This document shows positions 15,454 through 22,870 of a DNA stretch of 31,977 nucleotides, one piece after another; position 1 is the stretch's first letter; each line of letters opens with the position of its first letter. Location: positions 1 through 31,977 of the IMG/VR virus record IMGVR_UViG_3300044732_000560, one strand, 5' to 3'. This stretch comes from a virus. A program made the translations under genes and the position numbers. The notes beneath the pieces were generated by a model. That model did no database searches and was not told the DNA's origin. It saw only the letters and a list, made by a program, of their open reading frames with translations.

Positions 15454-15843
15454 ATGATATATTTACAGACCGATACACCTGCACAAACTGTCTATTTACA
15501 ACTAGACGAAACAAGGCAGTACTTTGCCACACCATTCACGCACTACTTGTTTATTTTAACACACGAAGAAAATAGCACAACGGGAGATAAGCTTGCACAG
15601 GTAGCGCAGATAGTGAATGAGAATGTGCGAATAACAGAACTATTGGTTACAACTGATAGACTAACGCTAGCAGGTCGCTATCGTTATGATGTATACGGTC
15701 AAAATTCAGGCGGTAACATCAACCCAAATAACCCAAGTGTAGTAGGTTTGTTGAAACGTGGCTATGTTGTGCTAACGGCAAACACGCAGTTCTTTGATGT
15801 ACCTTCTATCACAATACCAAATGATATAATCTATGAGCCATAA
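15454..15843 (+). CDS. Hypothetical virion-associated protein
   Basis: This 129-residue protein looks all-beta: MIYLQTDTPAQTVYLQLDETRQYF, THYLFILTHEEN, YRYDVYGQNSGGN. The 'Q..YLTLDE...YF..PFTHYLF.LT.E' style is common to a family found beside portal genes in Bacteroidota phages. The last 11 bases overlap the portal gene. It may be a head fibre or neck component; nothing in the sequence distinguishes these. Confidence 0.55.
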   Translation: MIYLQTDTPAQTVYLQLDETRQYFATPFTHYLFILTHEENSTTGDKLAQVAQIVNENVRITELLVTTDRLTLAGRYRYDVYGQNSGGNINPNNPSVVGLLKRGYVVLTANTQFFDVPSITIPNDIIYEP

Positions 15844-17797
15844 CGAATCAAATATAGTTTCATTGAAGCTTAGCGAGTATGTTGCTAAGAGCGATGCAGA
15901 AAAAGTAGACCGCAAAGGGTGGGTTAACTACGGAGATCAAAACGATTTCCCACAATACCTGCGTGATTTGGCGCATGAATCACCTGTGCATGGTTCATTG
16001 GTGGTTGCTATTGGTGACATGATAGCCGGAAAGGGTATAAAGTCGGAGCAGTATCAAGCAGAACTAGATGCACTTGATGTAAATGCTTTGACGTATGCAT
16101 GTGCGCATGACTTAAAGTTGTTTGGTGGTTTTTATATTGAAGTAATTTGGAGCAATGACAGGACAGTTATATCCAAGCTAAACGCTATACCATTTGAAGA
16201 ATGCCGTATCGCAGTGAATCAAGATGATGATAGCGAAATAGGTATTTTCCACAGCTACGACTGGTCTAATACACGCAAGAAAAAGAACACACCCGAATTC
16301 ATACCCAAATACAACTATTTAACACGTGAGCAAGAGCCACGTCAAATATATTGGTGCTTCACATACACAGGCAGCGATGTATATCCACGACCTGACTACT
16401 GGTCTGCTATTAACTACATTGAACTAGATAAGCAGATTTCGATATTCCACATCAACCAAATATCAAACGGTCTTTTCCCTTCCACTATTATCAACTTCTA
16501 CAATGGACAGGCAACCCCTGAACAGAAGCAGCAGATGATGATGGATTGGGAGAACAAGATGAGTGGTGCACGCAACGCAGGAAAGGTGGTTATGTTCTTT
16601 AACGAGCGTGATCAGCCTAAAACTGAAATCACACCATTCCCGGTTAATGATGCAGATAAGCAGTATCAGTTGATGGATACTACTGCTACGCAAAAGATTA
16701 TTACTGCGCATCGCGTTACTACGCCACTGCTTTTCGGTATTCGCGAAACATCAGGATTCGGTAGCAACAAAGATGAAATGGCTACAGGTTTAGAGATATT
16801 CAACAAGCAAGTGATTCAACCATATCAGGAGAAGATAAACACTAGCATTGAAGAATTGTTGAGCAATCAGTTGCCCGGTGTGAACTTTACCATTGTGCCA
16901 AACACACCACTTGCAGTGGAGCAGGCAGAAGCAGTTGTGGATGCGACAGGTGGAACTACTGATGTAGCTGCAACAGCTTTGAATGGTGCGCAGATAGCAT
17001 CGCTTGTAGACATCGTAATGCAATCGGCTGCAGGTGCTGTACCTGTGACAAGTGCAAAGGCAATCGTACAGGCTGCGTTCCCAACATTGCCACCTGCAAC
17101 AGTGGATGCAATCTTCGCTGATGTGTTGCCCGGTAGCTTGCAGCCGCAAGAAGTCATCATGAGTGACGAAAAAAAAAAAGTAGATGCTGATTTCGATGAT
17201 AACAAAGTAGCAGATGCATTAATTGCATTAGGTGAGGATCAAGATGAAGATTGGGTGTTGATTGATGAATACGATGTGGATTATGATACGGATGATGAAG
17301 ATAACGAGCGTATCGAATCGCACAACTTTGCAACTAGCACAGGTACTGCACGCCCTAACGCGAAGTCTACACAAGATGAAACCATTGACGATGTAAAGTT
17401 CTATACACGCTATAAATACAACGGTGAAATACGCGACAATTCACGTGAGTTTTGCCGTAAGATGATAGCAGCTGATAAGCTTTATCGTAAAGAAGACATC
17501 ATGCAAATGGGTAAGCAAATAGTCAATGAAGGATGGGGTCCACGAGGTGCTGATACCTACTCGGTCTGGCTCTACAAAGGCGGTGGGGCATGTGGCCACA
17601 CATGGCGCAAGATGACCTTTGCAAGTGCAAAAGGTTTTGGTTTGGACTTAACTAATCCAAACATCAAAGAAGCTATGGATGTGCGTGTAAAGAAAGCAGG
17701 ATACAAAGTGCGCAACAATCCGAAGGTAGCTATTGAGCCACGCAATATGCCTTATGAAGGTTTCCTGCCCGATAATCCAAGATTCGCCAATAAATAA
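15833..17797 (+). CDS. Portal protein with C-terminal extra domain
   Basis: Residues 1 to about 400 resemble portal proteins: KGWVNYGDQNDFPQYLRDL, then SPVHGSLVVAIGDMIAGKGI, a LKLFGGFYIEVIW core, and QISNGLFPSTIINFYNG with QKIITAHRVTTPLLFGI further on. A low-complexity acidic linker at about 443-500 follows an A11 run. The C-terminal 130 residues (VKFYTRYKYNG; SREFCRKMIAADKLYRKEDI; YKGGGACGHTWRKMTF) match a domain often attached to head proteins, with conserved Cys/His. In many phages this is a separate minor head protein, so here it appears fused. An in-frame ATG at 17159 sits at the junction. Confidence 0.75.
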   Translation: MSHNESNIVSLKLSEYVAKSDAEKVDRKGWVNYGDQNDFPQYLRDLAHESPVHGSLVVAIGDMIAGKGIKSEQYQAELDALDVNALTYACAHDLKLFGGFYIEVIWSNDRTVISKLNAIPFEECRIAVNQDDDSEIGIFHSYDWSNTRKKKNTPEFIPKYNYLTREQEPRQIYWCFTYTGSDVYPRPDYWSAINYIELDKQISIFHINQISNGLFPSTIINFYNGQATPEQKQQMMMDWENKMSGARNAGKVVMFFNERDQPKTEITPFPVNDADKQYQLMDTTATQKIITAHRVTTPLLFGIRETSGFGSNKDEMATGLEIFNKQVIQPYQEKINTSIEELLSNQLPGVNFTIVPNTPLAVEQAEAVVDATGGTTDVAATALNGAQIASLVDIVMQSAAGAVPVTSAKAIVQAAFPTLPPATVDAIFADVLPGSLQPQEVIMSDEKKKVDADFDDNKVADALIALGEDQDEDWVLIDEYDVDYDTDDEDNERIESHNFATSTGTARPNAKSTQDETIDDVKFYTRYKYNGEIRDNSREFCRKMIAADKLYRKEDIMQMGKQIVNEGWGPRGADTYSVWLYKGGGACGHTWRKMTFASAKGFGLDLTNPNIKEAMDVRVKKAGYKVRNNPKVAIEPRNMPYEGFLPDNPRFANK

Positions 17798-17805
17798 TTA
17801 CAACT

Positions 17806-18375
17806 ATGCCTGAAGTATTACTAATATCCGAAAACTACGTCAAGAAGTACACAACTGTCAATGGCAGTTTAGATCCTAACTTGCTCTATCCATCCATCTA
17901 TTTGGCACAGGACAAATGGTTACTTCCCTTTTTAGGAACTGACCTGCTGAATAAGATAAAAGCGGATGTTGCTGCAGGTACGATTAGCGGTAACTACGAA
18001 ATTCTATTAGAAGATTACATCCAAAAGATGCTGCTTTGGTGGGTGATGGTAGATGTAACGCCTAACCTGTGCTATCGCATGGACAATGGCACGCTAGTTC
18101 AGCGTCAAAGTGAAGACACTGTGCCTGTATCGGATGTGGTTATGAAGGATATGATTGACCGGGCACGCCAAAATGCAGAGCACTACACCACTTTGCTAGT
18201 CGATTATTTGTGTGCTAACAGCAGTTTGTTTCCTGAATACTCAACTGCGCAGTGGCCTGATCGCTCACCACGTACAGACGTGACTAATACACTGAATTAT
18301 CAGTTCAGCACAGGCAATACTGCTACAAGCTTTCGCCCTACTTACTCACGTAATATTATTAATCGCATACCATGA
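17806..18375 (+). CDS. Head-tail connector / head completion protein
   Basis: This 189-residue protein begins PEVLLISENYVKKYTTVNGSLD and has LYPSIYLAQDKWLLPFLGTDL, a 'DKWL.P.LGT.L' pattern typical of the DUF6712-like gp6-type connectors of Bacteroidota phages. A helical core (EDYIQKMLLWWVMVDVTP) and a disordered C-terminus ending in SRNIINRIP follow. It stands directly after the portal gene, where the ring bound below the portal is usually encoded. Its TGA overlaps the next small gene (ATGA). Confidence 0.65.
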   Translation: MPEVLLISENYVKKYTTVNGSLDPNLLYPSIYLAQDKWLLPFLGTDLLNKIKADVAAGTISGNYEILLEDYIQKMLLWWVMVDVTPNLCYRMDNGTLVQRQSEDTVPVSDVVMKDMIDRARQNAEHYTTLLVDYLCANSSLFPEYSTAQWPDRSPRTDVTNTLNYQFSTGNTATSFRPTYSRNIINRIP

Positions 18376-18491
18376 GTGATAAAAAGACACTGAAGCAAGA
18401 ATACACTGAACGTTTGCGCAAGTATGAGCGTGAACTATCACTAAAACTACGAGCCAATGTCAGCAAAGAAGCAGACAAAACCAAAAAGTAA
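18372..18491 (+). CDS. Small charged helical protein
   Basis: This 39-residue protein, MSDKKTLKQEYTERLRKYE followed by RELSLKLRANVSKEADKTKK, is almost wholly charged and helical. Its ATG overlaps the connector stop (ATGA), and its last 35 bases overlap the next gene in another frame. It is small, but both junctions suggest real translation. No function recognised; it could assist the membrane protein that follows. Confidence 0.55.
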   Translation: MSDKKTLKQEYTERLRKYERELSLKLRANVSKEADKTKK

Positions 18492-18879
18492 GCAACCTGC
18501 AAGTGTTACTTACAAGTCCATTCGCTATTACTTTCAGTTATTCGATGGCTTGTGGTCTATTCCGATAGCGTTTGCGCTGTTCATCATTGCAGGTACACTC
18601 AGTGCAGAATACTTTGGCGATGCTTTAATAAGCACCGAATACGTGCAATACATCGTGCTGGCTTCACTCATCATGGTGTTTGCTAACTTCGTTACCTTCT
18701 TGGGAATTCGTTTCAATTTTAAGGCACTACAGCGTGCTGTGTACGATCGTGAAATCAACTATGAAATAAACACCTACCTAACCACATGGCAAAAAGTTGT
18801 TTTATATCTGTTGCTTTATGCATTCTACTTTGCTGCATTCCTGTTTGTTGTACGCATGCTGATGACGGCTACTGCGTAA
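18457..18879 (+). CDS. Holin-like membrane protein
   Basis: This 140-residue protein has a very basic N-terminus (AKKQTKPKSKQ), then three hydrophobic helices: about 33-48 (WSIPIAFALFIIAGTL), 64-85 (VQYIVLASLIMVFANFVTFLGI) and 112-136 (VVLYLLLYAFYFAAFLFVVRML). A transmembrane protein directly ahead of the endolysin is the usual place for a holin. It overlaps the endolysin by 94 bases. It could also be an unrelated membrane protein, so the holin call rests on position. Confidence 0.5.
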   Translation: MSAKKQTKPKSKQPASVTYKSIRYYFQLFDGLWSIPIAFALFIIAGTLSAEYFGDALISTEYVQYIVLASLIMVFANFVTFLGIRFNFKALQRAVYDREINYEINTYLTTWQKVVLYLLLYAFYFAAFLFVVRMLMTATA

Positions 18880-19364
18880 GAGTTACTGCTTCATCATTTG
18901 TAGGCGTTAAGGAAAAGGGTGGTAACAACAAAGGTTTTAATGATGCTGCTTTGCAAGTATTGATGAAACAAGAAGGTTGGTTGCCCGGTTACGCATGGTG
19001 CTCATTCTTTGTCATGGCTATGCTCAACGAGTGTGGCGTTCCAAATACAATCACAGGCTGGTCACCGACTGCATACAATCAGCGCGATGTGATTTTTACC
19101 GATGGTAAATTCAAGCAATCGTATAGTGATAAGGATGTGCTGGTAATGACCTTAAGCTATAGTGAATTTAAGCGCAAAAGATTCAAGGGTATAGGGCACA
19201 CTGGCATCGTGGATAGGATAGGCAAGCATTCAGTGCGCACTATTGAAGGCAACACGAATGAACAGGGCATGCGCGATTCAAGGTCACGCGATGGAGTGTA
19301 TTACAAGATTCGCCCACTAACTAAAAATCTACACATTACGCGATGGGGAAAAGGACAAAGCTAA
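18786..19364 (+). CDS. Secreted CHAP-like endolysin
   Basis: This 192-residue protein has an N-terminal hydrophobic segment (CFISVALCILLCCIPVCC) ending near a THA site, consistent with a signal peptide or signal anchor. The mature part contains GYAWCSFFV with Cys72, GIGHTGIV with His138, and IEGNTN with Glu154/Asn156, the order of catalytic residues in CHAP-type amidase/peptidase domains. It would cut cell-wall peptidoglycan. The start at 18786 is favoured because no other in-frame ATG gives an intact domain, though it means a 94-base overlap with the membrane protein gene. Confidence 0.75.
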   Translation: MAKSCFISVALCILLCCIPVCCTHADDGYCVRVTASSFVGVKEKGGNNKGFNDAALQVLMKQEGWLPGYAWCSFFVMAMLNECGVPNTITGWSPTAYNQRDVIFTDGKFKQSYSDKDVLVMTLSYSEFKRKRFKGIGHTGIVDRIGKHSVRTIEGNTNEQGMRDSRSRDGVYYKIRPLTKNLHITRWGKGQS

Positions 19365-19753
19365 TTATCGCAGTCGCTGTTGTAATTGTCGCGCTGGCTA
19401 TAGTGTTCAGCGTTCGCACCTGCAACAAGCCTGTAATAAATCCAGCTATACAAAGATTACAGGACATCAATGATTCGCTCTATCAAATCATTGAAACCAA
19501 CAACGCCAAAACCGACAGCCTATTCTTAAAAATTGACAGCTTACAGATTCATCAGGACACTATTATTCAACGCCAACAAATCACTAACGAAATCTACCGC
19601 AATGAAACTTACAATATACTTTCTGCTTCTCCTACTAACGCCACTCGTCAGTACCGCACAACCATCCAAAAATCGGACAGCCTACTTAAAGCAGGATTTT
19701 ACACCAGAACTTACAACCTACGATCAGCAACTTTTCAATCTGAACTTCAATAG
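19343..19753 (+). CDS. Inner-membrane spanin-like protein
   Basis: This 136-residue protein has an N-terminal transmembrane helix (KLIIAVAVVIVALAIVFSV) followed by a long polar, helix-prone periplasmic region (DINDSLYQIIETNNAKTDSLFLKIDSL). This is the plan of an i-spanin. It overlaps the endolysin by 22 bases, and from 19602 it overlaps the next gene in another frame by 152 bases. Such heavy overlap is typical of spanin pairs. A repeat of 'DSL' spacing fits a coiled coil. Confidence 0.6.
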   Translation: MGKRTKLIIAVAVVIVALAIVFSVRTCNKPVINPAIQRLQDINDSLYQIIETNNAKTDSLFLKIDSLQIHQDTIIQRQQITNEIYRNETYNILSASPTNATRQYRTTIQKSDSLLKAGFYTRTYNLRSATFQSELQ

Positions 19754-20042
19754 CATGTTGTATTGGTATCGGACTGCGTTTGAAATTGACAGTTTATACC
19801 AAATGGAACGGCTGAAGGTTACATACTACGCGAAGATTACAGGCATTCAGGCGACGAGTTATGAAACGCTGGCAGAAATCTATAAGAATAAGCAAAGCAT
19901 TGAAAAGGCTATAAATGCGGAGAAAGATGCGGAGATTAATAAGCTAAAAAAAAGCAATAGGCGGTTAATAATTTCCAACACAGCACTAACATTAGGTATC
20001 ACAGGACTAGCTTTTTCTACTATATATTTTGCAATACTATAG
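19602..20042 (+). CDS. Second spanin-like/envelope protein, nested start
   Basis: The start ATG 19602 gives 146 residues with a clear signal peptide (MKLTIYFLLLLLTPLVSTAQ). An upstream frame extension exists but would bury that signal. The body is helical (TYDQQLFNLNFNSMLYWYR; IEKAINAEKDAEINKLKK) and the C-terminus is a transmembrane helix (LTLGITGLAFSTIYFAIL). No lipobox Cys follows the signal, so it is not a classical o-spanin. Exported N-terminus plus C-terminal anchor suggests a second lysis protein or a variant of a u-spanin. Similar proteins occur after endolysins in Bacteroidota phages. Confidence 0.6.
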   Translation: MKLTIYFLLLLLTPLVSTAQPSKNRTAYLKQDFTPELTTYDQQLFNLNFNSMLYWYRTAFEIDSLYQMERLKVTYYAKITGIQATSYETLAEIYKNKQSIEKAINAEKDAEINKLKKSNRRLIISNTALTLGITGLAFSTIYFAIL

Positions 20043-20044
20043 CT

Positions 20045-20335
20045 ATGGAATTCGAACTACGTGATTTGATTACTTTAATAGGTGCTAGTGTATCACTTGC
20101 ATCACTTTATTTCGCTTTAAAGCGCAGCGTTGATAAGGTAGCCGGGCAGGTGCGCAGCATTGAAACGTTCCACAAAAGAGAAATTGAAATGATTAACGAT
20201 GCAATCAAAGAGCAGAAAACCGAATTGAATTCGAAAAACGCAAAGCTTGAAGGGAAGATAGACGCGATTCAATCGCATATAGCGCAGATCAGCACATCAC
20301 TTGCTGAACTGAACGGCTATTTGAAGGCTAAATAA
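20045..20335 (+). CDS. Membrane-anchored coiled-coil protein (XhlA/holin-like)
   Basis: This 96-residue protein has one hydrophobic segment near 7-25 (DLITLIGASVSLASLYFAL) and a charged coiled coil to the end (EMINDAIKEQKTELNSKNAKLEGKIDAIQSHI). The layout is that of XhlA-type or small accessory holin proteins. It follows the spanin-like pair by two bases and closes the lysis cassette. Confidence 0.5.
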   Translation: MEFELRDLITLIGASVSLASLYFALKRSVDKVAGQVRSIETFHKREIEMINDAIKEQKTELNSKNAKLEGKIDAIQSHIAQISTSLAELNGYLKAK

Positions 20336-20343
20336 CAACTAGT

Positions 20344-21372
20344 ATGGATAAAATAAGTCGTGAGAAGTACCATCGTGAAATACATGATGGAACAGGATTC
20401 CTTTCTCATCGCGTTCGCGCAGTGATTGAAAAGTATAAACTTGACATGACGCTGGATTCATTAGAAAAAACCTATCGCAGGTGGGTGGTAAAGTTTGATG
20501 CAAAAGAGACAAAGCCTGTTAGCCAGCTAAACAAGTTGGACAATCATTTAGGTGAATTCACCAACATGATGAATGAGTTGATTCCTGAAGAAGCGAATCC
20601 ACTTGACCTGCCACCTTCACAGGAAGCCAACTATAAACCATTCAAACTTCCGATAAATCATAACAACATACTGCTGCTATCGGATATTCACGTGCCCTAT
20701 CACAACATACAGGCATTGACGCTGGCATTAAAGTACGGACTTGACAACGATGTCAATACTATTCTGCTCAATGGTGACATAATAGACTTCTATGCTATTA
20801 GCCGTTTCGAGAAGGATCCACGCAAACGAAACTTTGGGCATGAAGTCTTAATGACACGCCAGTTCTTAGGCACGCTACGCAAGTTGTTTCCTAATGCTGC
20901 TATATATTACAAGTGTGGTAATCATGATGTGCGATATGACCACTACATCATGCGCAATGCACCCGACCTTTTGGGCATGGATGAATTCAACTTTGAATCA
21001 TTGATGCATCTAGACAAGTACAACATCACATTTATACCGGATAAGCAGATTATTCATGCAGGCAAGCTTACGATTTTACATGGGCATGAGTTAGGCGCAT
21101 CTGTATTCAGTCCTGTAAACATTGCACGTGGTCTATTCTTGCGTGCAAAAGACAGTGCATTGTGTGGACACCACCACCAGGCAAGCGAGCACACAGAACC
21201 AAACATCAATGGCAAGATAACAACGTGCTGGTCGGTAGCTTGTTTATGCGAACTGCATCCCGATTACATGCCCATTAACAAGCACCATCATGGATTTGCA
21301 CACGTCAAAGTATTAGATACAGGTGAATTTGAAGTAAGTAACTATCGCATTGTTAATGGTAAGATTAGATAA
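20344..21372 (+). CDS. Calcineurin-like metallophosphoesterase
   Basis: The 342-residue protein has the complete metal-binding set of the family: LSDIHVP (Asp114, His116), LNGDIIDFY (Gly144-Asp145), CGNHDVR (Asn193, His194, Asp195), ILHGHELG (His246/His248) and CGHHHQ (His276-278). Residues 1-100 form a helical N-terminal region with no recognised domain (DSLEKTYRRWVVKF, TNMMNELIPEE). The substrate cannot be read from sequence; relatives act on phosphodiesters in nucleic acids, cyclic nucleotides or proteins. In phages such enzymes are found in DNA repair or host signalling roles. It follows the lysis genes, on the late strand. Confidence 0.85.
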   Translation: MDKISREKYHREIHDGTGFLSHRVRAVIEKYKLDMTLDSLEKTYRRWVVKFDAKETKPVSQLNKLDNHLGEFTNMMNELIPEEANPLDLPPSQEANYKPFKLPINHNNILLLSDIHVPYHNIQALTLALKYGLDNDVNTILLNGDIIDFYAISRFEKDPRKRNFGHEVLMTRQFLGTLRKLFPNAAIYYKCGNHDVRYDHYIMRNAPDLLGMDEFNFESLMHLDKYNITFIPDKQIIHAGKLTILHGHELGASVFSPVNIARGLFLRAKDSALCGHHHQASEHTEPNINGKITTCWSVACLCELHPDYMPINKHHHGFAHVKVLDTGEFEVSNYRIVNGKIR

Positions 21373-21374
21373 TG

Positions 21375-21400
21375 AAAAAGCCCCCGACGTTTCGAGGGCT
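21375..21400 (-). terminator. Intrinsic terminator (minus-strand direction)
   Basis: The arms 21379-21387 and 21392-21400 form a 9-bp stem with one mismatch and a 4-base loop. On the minus strand the stem is followed by TTTTT; on the plus strand no T-run follows. It therefore best serves leftward transcription: either the end of the early transcript, or of the short RNA that starts near 21445. Confidence 0.65.
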
Positions 21401-21445
21401 AGTCCAATCAATAAACAAAAACAAATTAGCAGAGTTACACACTAA
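21375..21445 (-). ncRNA. Candidate small RNA, antisense side of late 3' region
   Basis: A Bacteroidota-type promoter (21451-21482) points leftward, and a terminator lies about 70 bases further on. The RNA would start with a 5-bp hairpin (ATTAG 21425-21429 with CTAAT 21442-21446 on DNA), then a T-rich linker, then the terminator stem. This is the same plan as the candidate at 12902-12980, without sequence identity. There is no open frame of note. Confidence 0.4.
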
Positions 21446-21450
21446 TATCG

Positions 21451-21482
21451 CAAAGATAGCATGAAACGCAAACAACATCCAA
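21451..21482 (-). promoter_or_regulatory. Leftward promoter overlapping start of 21461 gene
   Basis: On the minus strand, TTG (21480-21482 reversed), 21 bases, then TATCTTTG (21451-21458 reversed) match the consensus with a spacer at the long end. It overlaps the first codons of the plus-strand protease-like gene and would transcribe away from it. Confidence 0.45.
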
Positions 21483-21706
21483 AAGTCATCCAGCGAAAGT
21501 TAGGCAGAGAAAAGGCTGATGGATTGTACTGCGATAACATCATTGAGATTGATCCAACGTTGCCACCTATGCGCTATATGATAGTTCTCATACATGAATA
21601 TCTGCACCACATTCAACCAGAGTGGAGCGAAGAAAAGGTGGATGCTGAAGGCGAAGCACTGGGAAGGTTTCTTTGGAAGCAGGGCTATCGTAAAGTGTCA
21701 CAATAA
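21461..21706 (+). CDS. Small HExxH metalloprotease-like protein
   Basis: This 81-residue protein has IHEYLHH at residues 44-50, an HExxH zinc motif, followed by EEKVDAEGEALGRFLW, which can supply a third ligand (Glu). It starts with a basic segment (KRKQHPKVIQRKLGRE) and has the compact plan of SprT-like or mini-zincin proteins found in phages. Substrate unknown. It is the last late-strand gene and lies only 17 bases from the convergent early gene end, so leftward early transcripts would cross it in antisense unless stopped inside. Confidence 0.7.
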   Translation: MKRKQHPKVIQRKLGREKADGLYCDNIIEIDPTLPPMRYMIVLIHEYLHHIQPEWSEEKVDAEGEALGRFLWKQGYRKVSQ

Positions 21707-21723
21707 TTCGAAGATTTGTGACA

Positions 21724-21936
21724 TCAATGTAATTCCAATCCTTCAACTATTTCACACATTTCATCGTATAGTTCAGCAATCACTTCAGCTGTCATTCCAT
21801 CGTAGTTATTCCACTTATCCTTTTTGCGCATCATGTTCATGATTTCGCTAAGTGCATCCTTGTACCGGGCAGCGTTCAAAGTGTATTCGTATTCTACTGC
21901 TTCTTCAGGTAGATTAAACGTCAGTGTTGCTTTCAT
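21724..21936 (-). CDS. Hypothetical protein, common small early family
   Basis: This 70-residue acidic protein starts with KATLTFNLPEEAVEYEYTLNA and continues with YKDALSEIMNMMRKKDKWNNY. I recognise 'M(K)ATLTF.LPEE..E...A......Y...L.......R' as a widespread small protein of Bacteroidota phages, of unknown role. It ends the early strand and overlaps the gene before it by 23 bases. Confidence 0.7.
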   Translation of the reverse strand: MKATLTFNLPEEAVEYEYTLNAARYKDALSEIMNMMRKKDKWNNYDGMTAEVIAELYDEMCEIVEGLELH

Positions 21937-22138
21937 TTTCTGCTTTGTTTGGTAATCCTGCTTTATGATCTGTGTAACCTTCGTTGTAGGAATTAAGTAT
22001 GTTCTCCATTTCCCATGTTTGGGCTTTCATCATGAAGGCATCTAGTTCAATCCATGTTATGTTTACGGATGGACCTTGAAACCTTTTGCGCAGGGCTTTG
22101 CTTAGTCTACGCATTGCCGTTTCTTTTTTCTCACTCAT
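21914..22138 (-). CDS. Hypothetical early protein
   Basis: This 74-residue protein begins SEKKETAMRRLSKALRKRF, a basic helix, then VNITWIELDAFMMKAQTWEMENILNSYNEGYTDH. The C-terminal end is polar and probably disordered. The ATG overlaps the stop of the 35-residue gene upstream (ATGA). Function unknown; the 'N.Y.EGY.DH' part recalls short early proteins of related phages. Confidence 0.6.
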   Translation of the reverse strand: MSEKKETAMRRLSKALRKRFQGPSVNITWIELDAFMMKAQTWEMENILNSYNEGYTDHKAGLPNKAENESNTDV

Positions 22139-22242
22139 AGGTATTTTGTTTCTTTGGTTAGCGTGAATAGTTCTTTATTCACTGATTTGATTTTGTGGTG
22201 CAGGTTATCCTTCACATATCTAGTCTTAGCTGTGACGAACAT
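22135..22242 (-). CDS. Very small basic early protein
   Basis: This 35-residue protein, MFVTAKTRYVKDNLHHKI then KSVNKELFTLTKETKYL, is basic and helix-prone. Its ATG lies inside the end of the upstream gene, a 17-base overlap, and its TGA overlaps the next ATG. Without it there would be an unexplained 87-base gap in an otherwise packed operon. Function unknown. Confidence 0.5.
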   Translation of the reverse strand: MFVTAKTRYVKDNLHHKIKSVNKELFTLTKETKYL

Positions 22243-22546
22243 CTGCAGCAGGTTCGTTCGCTCTAGTCTCAGCTCGTCTATTGAGCGCATCTTCTTTGCT
22301 CCCATTCATTTTTAGTATTTCGTTTTTGACATGGTGGTAGTATGCTTTGACGCTGTAGTATTCGCCTGTTCCATCAAAGTCGTTTACGATGTCATCAGGT
22401 GCATTTGTCAATGCTTCATCTACGCAATACAGCGCAGCGTTAATGGCACGCATATGCATAATTGCTAAATCTCCATGCTGGTCACCAGCTTCCACTATAT
22501 CAAAATAGTTCGAGTACAGTTGCCATGCCTTTTCTTTTGCTTTCAT
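22226..22546 (-). CDS. Hypothetical early protein
   Basis: This 106-residue acidic protein starts KAKEKAWQLYSNYFDIVE and contains MHMRAINAALYCVDEAL and YYSVKAYYHHVKNEILKMNG. The pattern of 'A..L...F............A...ALYCVDE.L.......YW..VK.EI' is known from a common Bacteroidota phage family without assigned function. It shares 47 bases with the small gene upstream. Confidence 0.65.
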   Translation of the reverse strand: MKAKEKAWQLYSNYFDIVEAGDQHGDLAIMHMRAINAALYCVDEALTNAPDDIVNDFDGTGEYYSVKAYYHHVKNEILKMNGSKEDALNRRAETRANEPAADVRHS

Positions 22547-22640
22547 CTTTTAGTTTATTGATTAGTTCTATTACTTGCTCTTTGTTGTAGTAGTGCTGCA
22601 TGCTGTTGCGCACGTGGTCTTTTAGTTGGTCAGTTGACAT
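22500..22640 (-). CDS. Small hypothetical early protein
   Basis: This 46-residue protein, MSTDQLKDHVRNSMQHYYNK followed by EQVIELINKLKDESKRKG, is helical and charged. It starts inside the end of the HTH gene upstream (19-base overlap) and ends 47 bases inside the next gene. It fills the 75-base gap between those two genes. Protein-like composition and position support it, but an overlap on both sides leaves some doubt. Confidence 0.5.
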   Translation of the reverse strand: MSTDQLKDHVRNSMQHYYNKEQVIELINKLKDESKRKGMATVLELF

Positions 22641-22870
22641 ATTCGTTTTGCTTTTCGTTTTTTAGGTTTAGGCAGACTCACTGAATAGTTGCCAAAGAGG
22701 TTTTGTGCTATTGGTATGCCCGATTCTCTAATAGCTTTTAAATAGCGGTATGCTGTGCGGTCTGTTACGTTCAATTCTTTTGCAATGATTCGTATAGGCA
22801 TAGCTCTATAGTTCATTTCCTTAACAAGGTACAAAGCTTTAGTAAGTGCATTTTTATTGCTAGGTTTCAT
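22622..22870 (-). CDS. HTH transcription regulator
   Basis: This 82-residue protein has a helix-turn-helix of the HTH_11/DeoR type: YLVKEMNYRAMPIRIIAKEL, then NVTDRTAYRYLKAIRESGIPI, ending with a wing-like NLFGNYSV. The C-terminus is strongly basic (PKPKKRKAKRICQ), suiting DNA binding. It lies near the end of the recombination block, overlaps the gene upstream by 4 bases (ATGA) and may control late or early phage transcription (inference). Confidence 0.7.
   Translation of the reverse strand: MKPSNKNALTKALYLVKEMNYRAMPIRIIAKELNVTDRTAYRYLKAIRESGIPIAQNLFGNYSVSLPKPKKRKAKRICQLTN

Noticed and set aside
16790-17205. Two overlapping minus-strand open frames in the portal gene
   Set aside because: Cys/Ser-rich shadow translations of a well supported plus-strand gene.
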